Below, in pieces: positions 8,130 through 16,000 of a stretch of 64,000 nucleotides of DNA. Below the pieces are notes generated by a model. It was not told the DNA's origin and searched no databases. It saw nothing but the letters and a program-made list of their open reading frames with translations. The translations under genes and the position numbers were made by a program. Within the stretch, counting starts at the first letter, position 1, and each line of letters starts with the position of its first letter. Source of the stretch: Bradyrhizobium sp. Gha (GTDB lineage: Bacteria > Pseudomonadota > Alphaproteobacteria > Rhizobiales > Xanthobacteraceae); contig NZ_FOQM01000013.1 of the NCBI RefSeq assembly GCF_900113735.1, positions 1-64,000 on the forward strand, in the 5' to 3' direction.

Positions 8130-9461
8130 ATGGCTCTGACCAGGCGCAAGGAAGGTGGTAACACCTATCGTGCCGAGATGGATGCGCAGGAGCGCGCGTC
8201 GCGCGACGAGATCATGGCGCTGCAGAAGCAGCGGCTGGCCTGGTCGCTCAAACACGCCTACGACAACGTCGCGCATTATCGCACAGCCTTCGACAAGGCG
8301 GGCGTGCATCCAGCCGATTTTCACGAGCTCTCCGATCTTGCGAAGTTTCCGTTCACGGTGAAGACGGATCTGCGCGATAACTATCCCTTCAACATGTTCG
8401 CCGTACCGCGTGAAAAGCTGGTGCGCGTGCATGCCTCTTCGGGTACGACGGGAAAGCCGATCGTGGTCGGCTATACGCAACGCGACATCGACACCTGGTC
8501 GGAGGTGATGGCGCGCTCCATCCGTGCTGCCGGCGGCCGCACCGGCATGATCATCCACAATGCCTACGGCTACGGTCTCTTCACCGGCGGGCTCGGCGTC
8601 CATTACGGCGCCGAAAAGCTCGGCTGCACGGTGGTGCCGATCTCCGGCGGCATGACCGAGCGGCAGGTGCAGCTCATCAACGACTTCAGGCCTGATATCA
8701 TCACGGTGACGCCGAGCTACATGCTGGCGATCCTCGACGAGTTCAAGCGCCAGAAGCTCGATCCGCGCCAATGCTCGCTCAAGGTCGGCATCTTCGGGGC
8801 CGAGCCCTGGACCAATGCGATGCGCAGCGAGATCGAGGACGCTTTTGACATGGACGCGACCGACATCTACGGCCTCTCCGAGGTGATCGGTCCCGGCGTG
8901 GCGCAGGAATGCATCGAGACCAAGGATGGGCTGCACATCTGGGAGGACCATTTCTACCCTGAAGTGATCGACCCGGTAACGGGCGCGGTGCTGCCGGATG
9001 GCGAGCAAGGCGAACTGGTCTTCACCTCGCTGACCAAGGAAGCGTTCCCGGTTGTTCGCTATCGCACCCGCGATCTGACGCGGCTGCTGCCGGGCACGGC
9101 GCGGCCCGGCATGCGGCGCATGGAGAAGGTGACGGGCCGCTCGGACGACATGATCATCTTGCGCGGCGTAAACTTGTTCCCGACCCAGATCGAAGAGGTG
9201 CTGCTCGCGACCGACTGGTGCGGTGGACACTTCATCCTCGAACTGACCCGCGAAGGCCGCATGGACGAGCTGACCATCATCGCCGAGGCGCGACCCGAAA
9301 GCTGGGACGGCCGTGGTCTGGTCGACCACGCCGACCGGATCTCGACCCATATCAAGAACACGATCGGCATCAGTTCCAGGGTGCAGGTGGTAGCGCCCGC
9401 CACGCTGGAACGCTCGCTCGGCAAGGCCAAGCGCCTCTATGACAAGCGGCCCAAGGACTGA
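8130..9461 (+). CDS. paaK: PaaK, phenylacetate-CoA ligase
   Basis: A 443-residue AMP-forming phenylacetate-CoA ligase, the entry step of the pathway. The ATP-binding motif is HASSGTTGKP near residue 105. Further PaaK signatures are AYGYGLFTGGLGVHYG, IYGLSEVIGPG and the C-terminal RSDDMIILRGVNLFPTQIE. The ATG at 8130 is preceded by GGGGA. It is the last gene of the run and is followed by a short tandem repeat and a strong hairpin terminator. The paaG, paaF, paaZ and paaJ genes are not in this window. Confidence 0.95.
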   Translation: MALTRRKEGGNTYRAEMDAQERASRDEIMALQKQRLAWSLKHAYDNVAHYRTAFDKAGVHPADFHELSDLAKFPFTVKTDLRDNYPFNMFAVPREKLVRVHASSGTTGKPIVVGYTQRDIDTWSEVMARSIRAAGGRTGMIIHNAYGYGLFTGGLGVHYGAEKLGCTVVPISGGMTERQVQLINDFRPDIITVTPSYMLAILDEFKRQKLDPRQCSLKVGIFGAEPWTNAMRSEIEDAFDMDATDIYGLSEVIGPGVAQECIETKDGLHIWEDHFYPEVIDPVTGAVLPDGEQGELVFTSLTKEAFPVVRYRTRDLTRLLPGTARPGMRRMEKVTGRSDDMIILRGVNLFPTQIEEVLLATDWCGGHFILELTREGRMDELTIIAEARPESWDGRGLVDHADRISTHIKNTIGISSRVQVVAPATLERSLGKAKRLYDKRPKD

Positions 9462-9497
9462 CCTGAACGACTGACTTGACCGATTGACTTGACCGCC
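9459..9497. repeat. Triple 13-bp tandem repeat after paaK
   Basis: Three consecutive 13-bp units begin exactly at the paaK stop codon: TGACCTGAACGAC, TGACTTGACCGAT and TGACTTGACCGCC. Units 2 and 3 share TGACTTGACCG perfectly. Because each unit starts with TGA, the repeat multiplies potential stops and may simply be replication slippage just behind the gene. Confidence 0.7.
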
Positions 9498-9513
9498 TCC
9501 AGAGGCGACAAGG

Positions 9514-9538
9514 CCCGCGAGAAATCGCGGGTCTCTTT
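9514..9538 (+). terminator. Intrinsic terminator of the paa operon
   Basis: A perfect 7-bp stem CCCGCGA/TCGCGGG (9514-9520 and 9525-9531) with a GAAA tetraloop is followed by TCTCTTT. It lies 52 bp after the paaK stop and ends one base before the preferred start codon of the next gene. Confidence 0.8.
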
Positions 9539-9539
9539 C

Positions 9540-10544
9540 ATGTCGCCAGCCGATAGCAAGACCGTCGAAGCGCGTTGCGTGCGCCTCAATGCCAAGGCAG
9601 AGAACGCCGCGGCGGTTACGCCCGTGGTCGAGCAACATACGCTGAGCCGCGGCCCGAACGACCTGCTGATCGAACTGAAGGCGGCCGCGGTCAATCCGTC
9701 CGACGTCAAGGCCGCAACTGGCCTGATGCCCTATGCGGTGTTCCCGCGCACACCCGGCCGTGACTATGCCGGCGTGGTGATCGACGGCCCGGCCGGCACA
9801 AGGGGGCGCGAGGTGTTCGGCTCTTCCGGCGATCTCGGCATCCGCCGCGATGGCACCCATGCCAGCCATCTCGTGGTCGAGGCGGATGCGGTGGTGGAGA
9901 AGCCGAAGGCGCTGTCGTGGGAAGAAGCTGCCGGGATCGGCGTGCCCTTCGTCACCGCGATGGAGGGCTTTCGCCGTGCCGGCGTGCCGAAGAGTGGCGA
10001 GACGGTCCTCGTGTTCGGGGTCAATGGCAAGGTCGGTCAGGCCGCGGTGCAGATCGCAACCTGGCAGGGCGCACGCGTGATCGGCGTGGTGCGCAAGGCC
10101 GAAGCCTATGATGGCCACAGCAATGCGCCGATCGAGGTGATCGACGCCTCTGCGGTCGACGCCGCCGTGCGCGTGCGCGAATTGACCGGTGGCAAGGGTG
10201 CCGACATCGTTTTCAATACGGTTGGCGATCCCTACTTCCAGGCTGCGCACAGGTCGCTCGCGTTGCGCGGCCGCCAGATCCTGATCGCCGCGATCGACCG
10301 CATCGTGCAGTTCAACATCCTCGAATTCTATCGCGGGCAACACACCTATGTCGGCATCGACACGCTTGGGCTGTCCTCGGCTGCGACCGGCGCGGTGCTG
10401 CGTGAGCTCGGCCCCGGCTTCGCCAGCAGCCACCTGAAGCCGTTTCCGATCCGGGCGAATGCGATCTATCCGTTGGAGCGGGCGAAGGAGGCTTATGCCG
10501 CCGTTGCCGGGTCGTCGCGCGATAGGGTAATCCTGCGGCCATGA
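9540..10544 (+). CDS. Zinc-independent MDR/quinone oxidoreductase-like protein
   Basis: A 334-residue medium-chain dehydrogenase/reductase of the quinone-oxidoreductase type. The GroES-like N-terminal half contains LIELKAAAVNPSDVKAATG and GRDYAGVVIDG. The Rossmann half contains VLVFGVNGKVGQAAVQIA (GxxGxxG-type NADPH site) and GGKGADIVFNTVG. Structural-zinc cysteines are absent, consistent with zeta-crystallin relatives. The ATG at 9540 is preferred, although no clear ribosome site precedes it and the paa terminator hairpin ends immediately upstream. The substrate is unknown. Confidence 0.8.
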   Translation: MSPADSKTVEARCVRLNAKAENAAAVTPVVEQHTLSRGPNDLLIELKAAAVNPSDVKAATGLMPYAVFPRTPGRDYAGVVIDGPAGTRGREVFGSSGDLGIRRDGTHASHLVVEADAVVEKPKALSWEEAAGIGVPFVTAMEGFRRAGVPKSGETVLVFGVNGKVGQAAVQIATWQGARVIGVVRKAEAYDGHSNAPIEVIDASAVDAAVRVRELTGGKGADIVFNTVGDPYFQAAHRSLALRGRQILIAAIDRIVQFNILEFYRGQHTYVGIDTLGLSSAATGAVLRELGPGFASSHLKPFPIRANAIYPLERAKEAYAAVAGSSRDRVILRP

Positions 10545-10587
10545 AGCTCGCAAAGACGGAGAATGGCGAGAGGTCTGAGAACGATCA

Positions 10588-11643
10588 ATGGAATCCACCC
10601 CACTCGTGATCCTCGCCGGCCTCGTTATCGGCCTCGTCTATGGCTCCGTCGGCCTGCTCAGCGGCTTCTGCCTGATGAGCAGCATGCGCGGCTGGTTGGC
10701 GGAGGGAGACGGGCGGTTGGTCCGGTCTTATGCGCTGGCGATTGCGGTGGCGATTGCGGCGAGCCAGTTCCTCGCCGGCACCGGCATGATCGATCTCGGC
10801 AAGTCGATCTACCTGCAGCAGACTTTTTCACTGCCCGTGCTGTTCCTCGGGGGCCTGCTGTTTGGTTATGGCATGGTGCTGTCGAACGGCTGCGGCTCGC
10901 GGGCGCTGGTGCTGCTGGGCCGCGGCAATCTCCGCTCCTTCGTCGTCGTGACCGTGCTTGCCATTGCCGCGCAGATGACGCTCAAGGGCCTGATCGCGCC
11001 GGCGCGCATTGCGCTGGTTCAGGCTTCGCAAACAACCGTGAACGTCAATTCGTTGCCCTCAGTGCTGGCGACGCTCGGTCTCGCTGAGGGTGCTTCGCGA
11101 GCTTTGGCCGCAGCCGCGATCGCCTTGGCGCTGATCCTGTTTGCCTTCGCGCATACGGCGTTCCGCCGCTCTCCGGGCCAGATCGCGGCCGGGGTCATTG
11201 TCGGGCTGCTCGTCGCCGGCGGATGGTTCGTGACCGGCTATGTCGGCGCCGACGATTTCAATCCTGTCCCGGTCACCTCGCTCACCTTCGTCGCGCCGAT
11301 CGCCGACAGCCTGCAATACGCCATGCTCTCGACCGGGCTGACGCTGAACTTTGGCATCGCGACGGTTGGTGGGGTTTTTGCCGGCAGCCTGGTCACTGCG
11401 CTCGTCACCGGCCGCTTCAAGCTCGAAGGCTATTCGTCGCCGCGCCACATGCTGCGCTCGGCCGGCGGCGCCGCGCTCATGGGCATCGGCGGCGTGATGG
11501 CCTTTGGCTGCTCGATCGGGCAGGGACTCACCGGCGTGTCGACGCTCGCGCTGGGCTCCTTCATTGCGGTCGCCGGCATCGTGCTCGGCACCGCGGCAGG
11601 TCTGCGCGGCAGCTTGCGCGTTCAGCCGCTCGCGGTCGCCTGA
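10588..11643 (+). CDS. YeeE/YedE family sulfur-compound transporter
   Basis: A 351-residue polytopic membrane protein of the YeeE/YedE (DUF395, TsuA-like) family, whose characterised members import thiosulfate. Family cysteine motifs are all present: LLSGFCLMSS near residue 28, LSNGCGSRALVLLGRGNLR near residue 100 and AFGCSIGQGLTGVSTL near residue 308, spaced as two repeats of the fold. No TusA-like or YeeD partner gene lies beside it. Its 3' end overlaps the convergent EamA gene by 22 bp. Confidence 0.88.
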   Translation: MESTPLVILAGLVIGLVYGSVGLLSGFCLMSSMRGWLAEGDGRLVRSYALAIAVAIAASQFLAGTGMIDLGKSIYLQQTFSLPVLFLGGLLFGYGMVLSNGCGSRALVLLGRGNLRSFVVVTVLAIAAQMTLKGLIAPARIALVQASQTTVNVNSLPSVLATLGLAEGASRALAAAAIALALILFAFAHTAFRRSPGQIAAGVIVGLLVAGGWFVTGYVGADDFNPVPVTSLTFVAPIADSLQYAMLSTGLTLNFGIATVGGVFAGSLVTALVTGRFKLEGYSSPRHMLRSAGGAALMGIGGVMAFGCSIGQGLTGVSTLALGSFIAVAGIVLGTAAGLRGSLRVQPLAVA

Positions 11644-12539
11644 CGGCGCAGCAGCCGGTCGCCCAGCGTCGCAAGGCCGATGCCGGTGACGATCAGTGCC
11701 GCCGCGACGACAAGGCTCCTGTCGATCGGCTCACCCAGGAGGATCGCCGCGCTGGCGATGCCGACGAGCGGCGTCCCGGTGGTGCCGAGCGCCGTCGTCA
11801 GCGCCGAGATGCTCTTGTTGACCATCGACATCGCCCAATAGGCCAGCGCAGTCCCGATCAGGCCGGAATACAGCAACAGCAGGACCAGCTTCCACGACCA
11901 TTGCGCGTGCGGCAGGCCATCCGCGATAACCGCTGACACTGTCAGCACGATCGTCGCCACGAGCACCTGCCAGATCAGGAGCTGGAGCGGGGATGCGATC
12001 CAGCGGTGCGCGCGGATATAGATGATGTTCGCAGCCCAGGAGATCGCGGCCAGAATGACCATGCCGGCGCCGAGCACGACGTTGGTGTTGGTCCAGTCGA
12101 TCGACGCCGGGTTCAGGATCACGGCGAGCCCGATCAATCCCAACAGGGCGCCGGCAAGCTTCGCCACGCTCAGCGTATCCTTTCCGAGCAGAGGCGCCGC
12201 GATCGCGACCCAGAGCGGCGTGGTGTAGCCGAGCACGACGGCCTTGCTCGCCGGCAGGAAACGCACACCGGCCGCAACCAGCACGGAGAATATCGTCATG
12301 TGCAGCAAAGCGACGCTGAGCACCACGGGAATATCGCGCCGCTCCGGGATCACCAGATTGTCGCTCAATGCGAGGATGACGAACAGCCCGGCCAGCGCGA
12401 TCCAGCTGCGGATCGCCGACGTCCACAGCGGCGGAAGGAATTGAACGATCTGCTTCGTCATCGACCAGTTCACGCCCCAGGCCAGCACGACGATGAGAAA
12501 CAGGCCGATCGCTGCACGGGGTGACAGGGAAGAGTTCAT
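11622..12539 (-). CDS. EamA/DMT family transporter
   Basis: A 305-residue drug/metabolite transporter with about ten hydrophobic segments arranged as two EamA repeats (LAWGVNWSMTKQIV in the first; AAISWAANIIYIRAH and YSGLIGTALAYWAM in the second). Such proteins often export amino acids or related metabolites. The ATG at 12537-12539 has AAGGA nine bases upstream. It is divergent from the MocR-type regulator, an arrangement common when MocR regulators control transporters. The substrate is unknown. Confidence 0.85.
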   Translation of the reverse strand: MNSSLSPRAAIGLFLIVVLAWGVNWSMTKQIVQFLPPLWTSAIRSWIALAGLFVILALSDNLVIPERRDIPVVLSVALLHMTIFSVLVAAGVRFLPASKAVVLGYTTPLWVAIAAPLLGKDTLSVAKLAGALLGLIGLAVILNPASIDWTNTNVVLGAGMVILAAISWAANIIYIRAHRWIASPLQLLIWQVLVATIVLTVSAVIADGLPHAQWSWKLVLLLLYSGLIGTALAYWAMSMVNKSISALTTALGTTGTPLVGIASAAILLGEPIDRSLVVAAALIVTGIGLATLGDRLLRRQATASG

Positions 12540-12583
12540 CGCAAAATCCTTGAAGCCGTCAGATCCGGTGGATAGCATCTCGC

Positions 12584-12605
12584 CTGGCACCCGAAAAAGT
12601 GCCAG
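12584..12605. promoter_or_regulatory. Inverted repeat between EamA and MocR genes
   Basis: CTGGCAC (12584-12590) and GTGCCAG (12599-12605) form perfect 7-bp arms with an 8-bp A-rich spacer. It lies in the 76-bp divergent intergenic region, just upstream of the MocR start. It is a candidate site for the adjacent MocR regulator; a simple hairpin in the mocR leader is the alternative. Confidence 0.5.
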
Positions 12606-12615
12606 ATCGGAGAAG

Positions 12616-14069
12616 ATGGAGGTGCCAGTTTCGGAGAGCATGATCGCTGGCCTGGTCGAGCTCGACCGGGCGGACGAAGAGGGGCTGGTGGCACAATTGA
12701 CCGGCCAGCTCCGAAGGCTGATTGCGGCCGGCCGCCTCGCCAAAGGCCGCGCGCTGCCGTCGAGCCGCCGGTTTGCGAGCGACCTCGGCGTCTCCCGCAA
12801 CACCGTCACTTATGCATTCGAGCAGCTTGCCGCCGAAGGGTATCTCGAGGCGTCGCACGGACGTCGTCCCGTGGTGACCGTCGATGGCGGAGAGCGCTTT
12901 GAAGCCGCGGGCGGGGGCGGCTCGAGCCTCCGTCCCGGCAAACCGCGGCTATCACCCTGGGCATCGAAGCTCACGCAGACCGATTGGCCGATGTCCTATC
13001 AGGCGCCGCTCAAGCCGTTGCGTCCGGGGCATGGCGATGCGCGGGAGTTTCCGAACGAGGTCTGGGCGCGCTGCCTGCGCCGCAGCGCCGTGCGCGCTGC
13101 CAAACGAGAGCTTGGCCCGGTCAACCGAACGCGCTTGCGTGAAGCGCTGGCGCATTATCTGGCGGCCGGCAGAGGCGTTCGCGCGACGGTGGACCAGATC
13201 ATGGTCCTGCCGAGTGCGCAGGCCGCACTGACGCTGATCGCGGCCGTGCTCATCACACCAGGCGATGAGGTCTGGGTCGAGGATCCCGGCTATCCCGGCG
13301 CTGCAGCCGCCTTCCGTGCGTCGGGCGCGCGGGTGACCGGCATCGGGCTCGACGAGCAGGGCATGCAGCGAATGCCGGGCATGACGGCGCCCAAGCTCGT
13401 CTTCATGACGCCCTCGCACCAGCATCCGACCGGGCGGTTGATGTCGCTGGCGCGCCGGAGCGAGTTCTTGAGATCGAGCAGGCCCGGCAAGGGTGGATCA
13501 TCGAGGACGACTACGATGGCGAATTCCATTATGACAGCCGTCCGGTGCCGGCCCTGCAGGGACTCGATGCCCATGGCCGCGTGTTCTATGTCGGCACATT
13601 CTCGAAGGCGATGACGTCGGATATCCGGCTTGGCTATCTCGTCGCGCCGCCGGCGCTGGTCAGTGCCCTGGAGATCGCGCAGCGGCACATCGGGTTGATC
13701 GCGTCCAGCCACATCCAGGAGGCGCTCGCCGAGTTCATCGCCGACGGGCATTTCCTCGCGCATCTGCGCCGGATGCGCCGGCTCTATCACCTCAGGCGCG
13801 ATCATCTCGTCGCGGGGCTGGAGCGCTATCTCGGCGAGGTGCTCTCGGTCGAGGTGCCTTCGGGCGGCATCCAGCTCGTCGCGCGTCTCAGGCGCGGTCG
13901 CGCCGATCAAGCGGTGGTCAAGCGGTTGGTCGAGGCAGGCGTCGAAACCCGGGCACTATCCAGCCTGGCGCTGGGACGGCCGCGCGATCATGGCCTGCTG
14001 CTTGGCTTTGCGGCCTGGCGCGAGAGCGAGATCAGCGCAGCGCTGCGGACGATGGCGTCGTGCTTCTAG
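12616..14069 (+). pseudogene. MocR-type GntR/aminotransferase regulator, frameshifted
   Basis: Two adjacent reading frames together encode one MocR/PdxR-type regulator. The first half holds a GntR winged helix (RRLIAAGRLAKGRALPSSRR, FASDLGVSRNTVTYAFEQL) and the start of a class I aminotransferase domain (QIMVLPSAQAALTLIA, DPGYPGA, FMTPSHQHPTG). At about 13470 the frame breaks, and the downstream frame continues with IEQARQGWIIEDDYDGEF, YVGTFSKAM (PLP-lysine region) and a normal C-terminus. Adding one G at 13470 (TTGAG to TTGGAG) restores a single protein of about 484 residues. Either a one-base deletion has killed the gene or the base call is wrong. The domains look intact on both sides. Confidence 0.85.
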
Positions 14070-14077
14070 CGCGCTAG
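14066..14077. other. Palindrome carrying both convergent stop codons
   Basis: CTAGCGCGCTAG is a perfect 12-bp palindrome. It contains the TAG stop of the MocR-type gene (14067-14069) and, on the other strand, the TAG stop of the hydrolase-OsmC gene (14074-14076). Only four bases separate the two coding regions. Confidence 0.7.
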
Positions 14078-15297
14078 TCCACGGCCCTGGTCACGATCCG
14101 GATCTCCGAGGTCAAGGTGCGGTGCACCGGGCACTTGTCGGCGATCTCCATCAGCTTCTTGCGTTGCTCGGCATCGAGCGCGCCGTCGATCGCGATGTCG
14201 CGCTCGATCTGGTCGAGCATGCCGTCGCGCGTCTCGCACTCCGCGCAGTCCTTGGCGTAGATTTTCGAATGCTTCAGCGTGACCGTGACGCGATCGAGCG
14301 GCAGCGATTTGCGGTCCGCATAGAGGCGCATGGTCATGGAGGTGCAGGCGCCGAGGCCGGCAAGCAGGAAATCATAGGGCCCCGGGCCCGCATCCTCGCC
14401 GCCGGCAGCCACCGGCTCGTCCGCAACGAGATGATGCGGCCCGACCGTGACGATCTGGTTGAACTTGCTCTTGCGGGTCTCCCGAACCACCACCTTGCGG
14501 GGTTCTTCCGGGAGATCCACCGCTTTGACCGGTTTTGCGCTCTCGATGTAGCGGCTCGCCCAGGCTACGATCACGTCCGCCGCGTAGAGCGCATCCGCCG
14601 GTTTCGTCAGGAGATGATCGGCGTGATCGAGCGAGACGAAGCTCTTGGGGTGCTTCGCCGCAACGAAGATCCTGGTCGCATTATCGATGCCGACGGTATC
14701 GTCGACTGGAGAGTGCATGATCAGCATTGCTTTATGAAGGTCGGTGACGTCCTTCATCAGCGCCTGCTCGACGATGTCGTCGAGGAATCCGCGCTTGATC
14801 CGGAACGGGCGACCCGCGAGCGAGACTTCGACCTCGCCCTGCGTGCGGATGTTGTCGAGATGCTCGCTGAACAGGCCGGTGACGTGGGCGGGATCGGAGG
14901 GGGCGGCGATGGTCACGACCGCCCTGGTCTCCGGAATCTTCCCGGCGGCTGCCAGGATCGCAGCGCCGCCGAGGCTGTGACCGATCAGGATCGACGGCGC
15001 CTTGCGGGTCGCACGCAGATGATCGGCGGCGCGCACGAGGTCGGCGACATTCGAGGAGAATGTCGAATTGGCAAAATCACCTTCACTCGAGCCTAACCCG
15101 GTGAAGTCGAAACGCAGCACCGCGATGCCCTTGGCGGCGAGCGCGACCGAGATGCGCTTGGCTGCCAGCGTGTCCTTGCCGCAGGTGAAACAGTGCGCGA
15201 ACAGCGCATAGGCCGCGGGCTCTCCGTCCGGCAGCTCCAGCGCGGCCGCGAGCTGATGGCCGCCTTCGCCGGTGAATTGAAAGCGTTCCGTCGGCAT
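14074..15297 (-). CDS. Bifunctional alpha/beta hydrolase-OsmC fusion
   Basis: A 407-residue two-domain protein. Residues about 1-255 are an alpha/beta hydrolase with the elbow GHSLGG (Ser about 108), LRFDFTGLGSSEG and an acid/His pair (HSPVDDTVG, LDHADHLL). Residues about 268-407 are an OsmC/Ohr-type domain with the two expected cysteines, in LGACTSMT (about 318) and KCPVHRTL (about 389), which reduce organic peroxides in characterised members. The fusion is a known architecture in proteobacteria and suggests that a hydrolysed ester or peroxide is passed to, or protected by, the OsmC half. Confidence 0.88.
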   Translation of the reverse strand: MPTERFQFTGEGGHQLAAALELPDGEPAAYALFAHCFTCGKDTLAAKRISVALAAKGIAVLRFDFTGLGSSEGDFANSTFSSNVADLVRAADHLRATRKAPSILIGHSLGGAAILAAAGKIPETRAVVTIAAPSDPAHVTGLFSEHLDNIRTQGEVEVSLAGRPFRIKRGFLDDIVEQALMKDVTDLHKAMLIMHSPVDDTVGIDNATRIFVAAKHPKSFVSLDHADHLLTKPADALYAADVIVAWASRYIESAKPVKAVDLPEEPRKVVVRETRKSKFNQIVTVGPHHLVADEPVAAGGEDAGPGPYDFLLAGLGACTSMTMRLYADRKSLPLDRVTVTLKHSKIYAKDCAECETRDGMLDQIERDIAIDGALDAEQRKKLMEIADKCPVHRTLTSEIRIVTRAVD

Positions 15298-15322
15298 GGG
15301 CCTTCCCCGTGTTTGCGTGGAC

Positions 15323-15982
15323 CTAATCGCTCGAGTAGCGCTGTTCGGCCCAGGGATCGCCGCGGTTATGGTAGCCGCGGACTTCCCAGAAGCCGGGTGC
15401 GTCGTCGGTCACGAATTCGATGGCCTGGAGCCACTTCGCGCTCTTCCAGAAATAGAGATGGGGAACGACGAGCCTGACAGGGCCGCCATGCTCGTCCGAC
15501 AGCTTCTGGCCGGACCAGCTATGGGCGAGCAGCGCGTCCTCGGCGGCGAAATCCTCCAGCGCGAGGTTGGTGGTGTAGCCGTCATAGCAATGCAGCACGA
15601 CGAAGTGCGCATCGTCGCGGGGCTGACAGGCCGCCAGCAGCCCGCGCGTGGCGAGCCCTTCCCATTCATTGTCGTAGCGCGACCAAGTCGTGACGCAATG
15701 GATGTCGGAGACGAATTGATCCTGCTTCTGCGCGGCAAACTCGGCAAAAGTCCAGAACACCGGCTTCTCGATCGCGCCGTAGACGTCGAGCCGCCAGCGC
15801 TCGCGCGAGACCGGCGGCAAGACGCCGAGATCGAGCACCGGCCAGTCCTTGGTCAGATGCTGGCCGGGCGGTAGCCGCTGGTCCTCAGGTCGCGTGATCC
15901 TGCCAGTGAGGAAGCGGCCCTCGCGCGCCCATTTCTCCTTGGTGCGCGTCAGCTTGCTGTCGGATGGCGTCTCGTCGGCCAT
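15323..15982 (-). CDS. Sulfite-oxidase-like molybdopterin protein
   Basis: A 219-residue protein of the oxidoreductase molybdopterin-binding family. The Mo-ligating Cys is at about residue 96 in SDIHCVTTWSRYDNEW, and a later GGPVRLVVPHLYFWKSAKW motif matches the family. It lacks a heme domain, a dimerisation domain and an obvious signal peptide, so it is a minimal cytoplasmic type whose substrate is uncertain. Only 18 bp separate it from the end of the MFS gene upstream on the same strand, so it may be the distal gene of that unit. Confidence 0.85.
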   Translation of the reverse strand: MADETPSDSKLTRTKEKWAREGRFLTGRITRPEDQRLPPGQHLTKDWPVLDLGVLPPVSRERWRLDVYGAIEKPVFWTFAEFAAQKQDQFVSDIHCVTTWSRYDNEWEGLATRGLLAACQPRDDAHFVVLHCYDGYTTNLALEDFAAEDALLAHSWSGQKLSDEHGGPVRLVVPHLYFWKSAKWLQAIEFVTDDAPGFWEVRGYHNRGDPWAEQRYSSD

Positions 15983-16000
15983 ATGCTACTCGTGAATCGG

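Noticed and set aside
8064..10598. An 844-residue frame on the - strand opposite paaK and the oxidoreductase
   Set aside because: It is antisense to two clear genes, lacks family motifs and is rich in His/Arg/Asp as expected of reverse-complement high-GC coding DNA.
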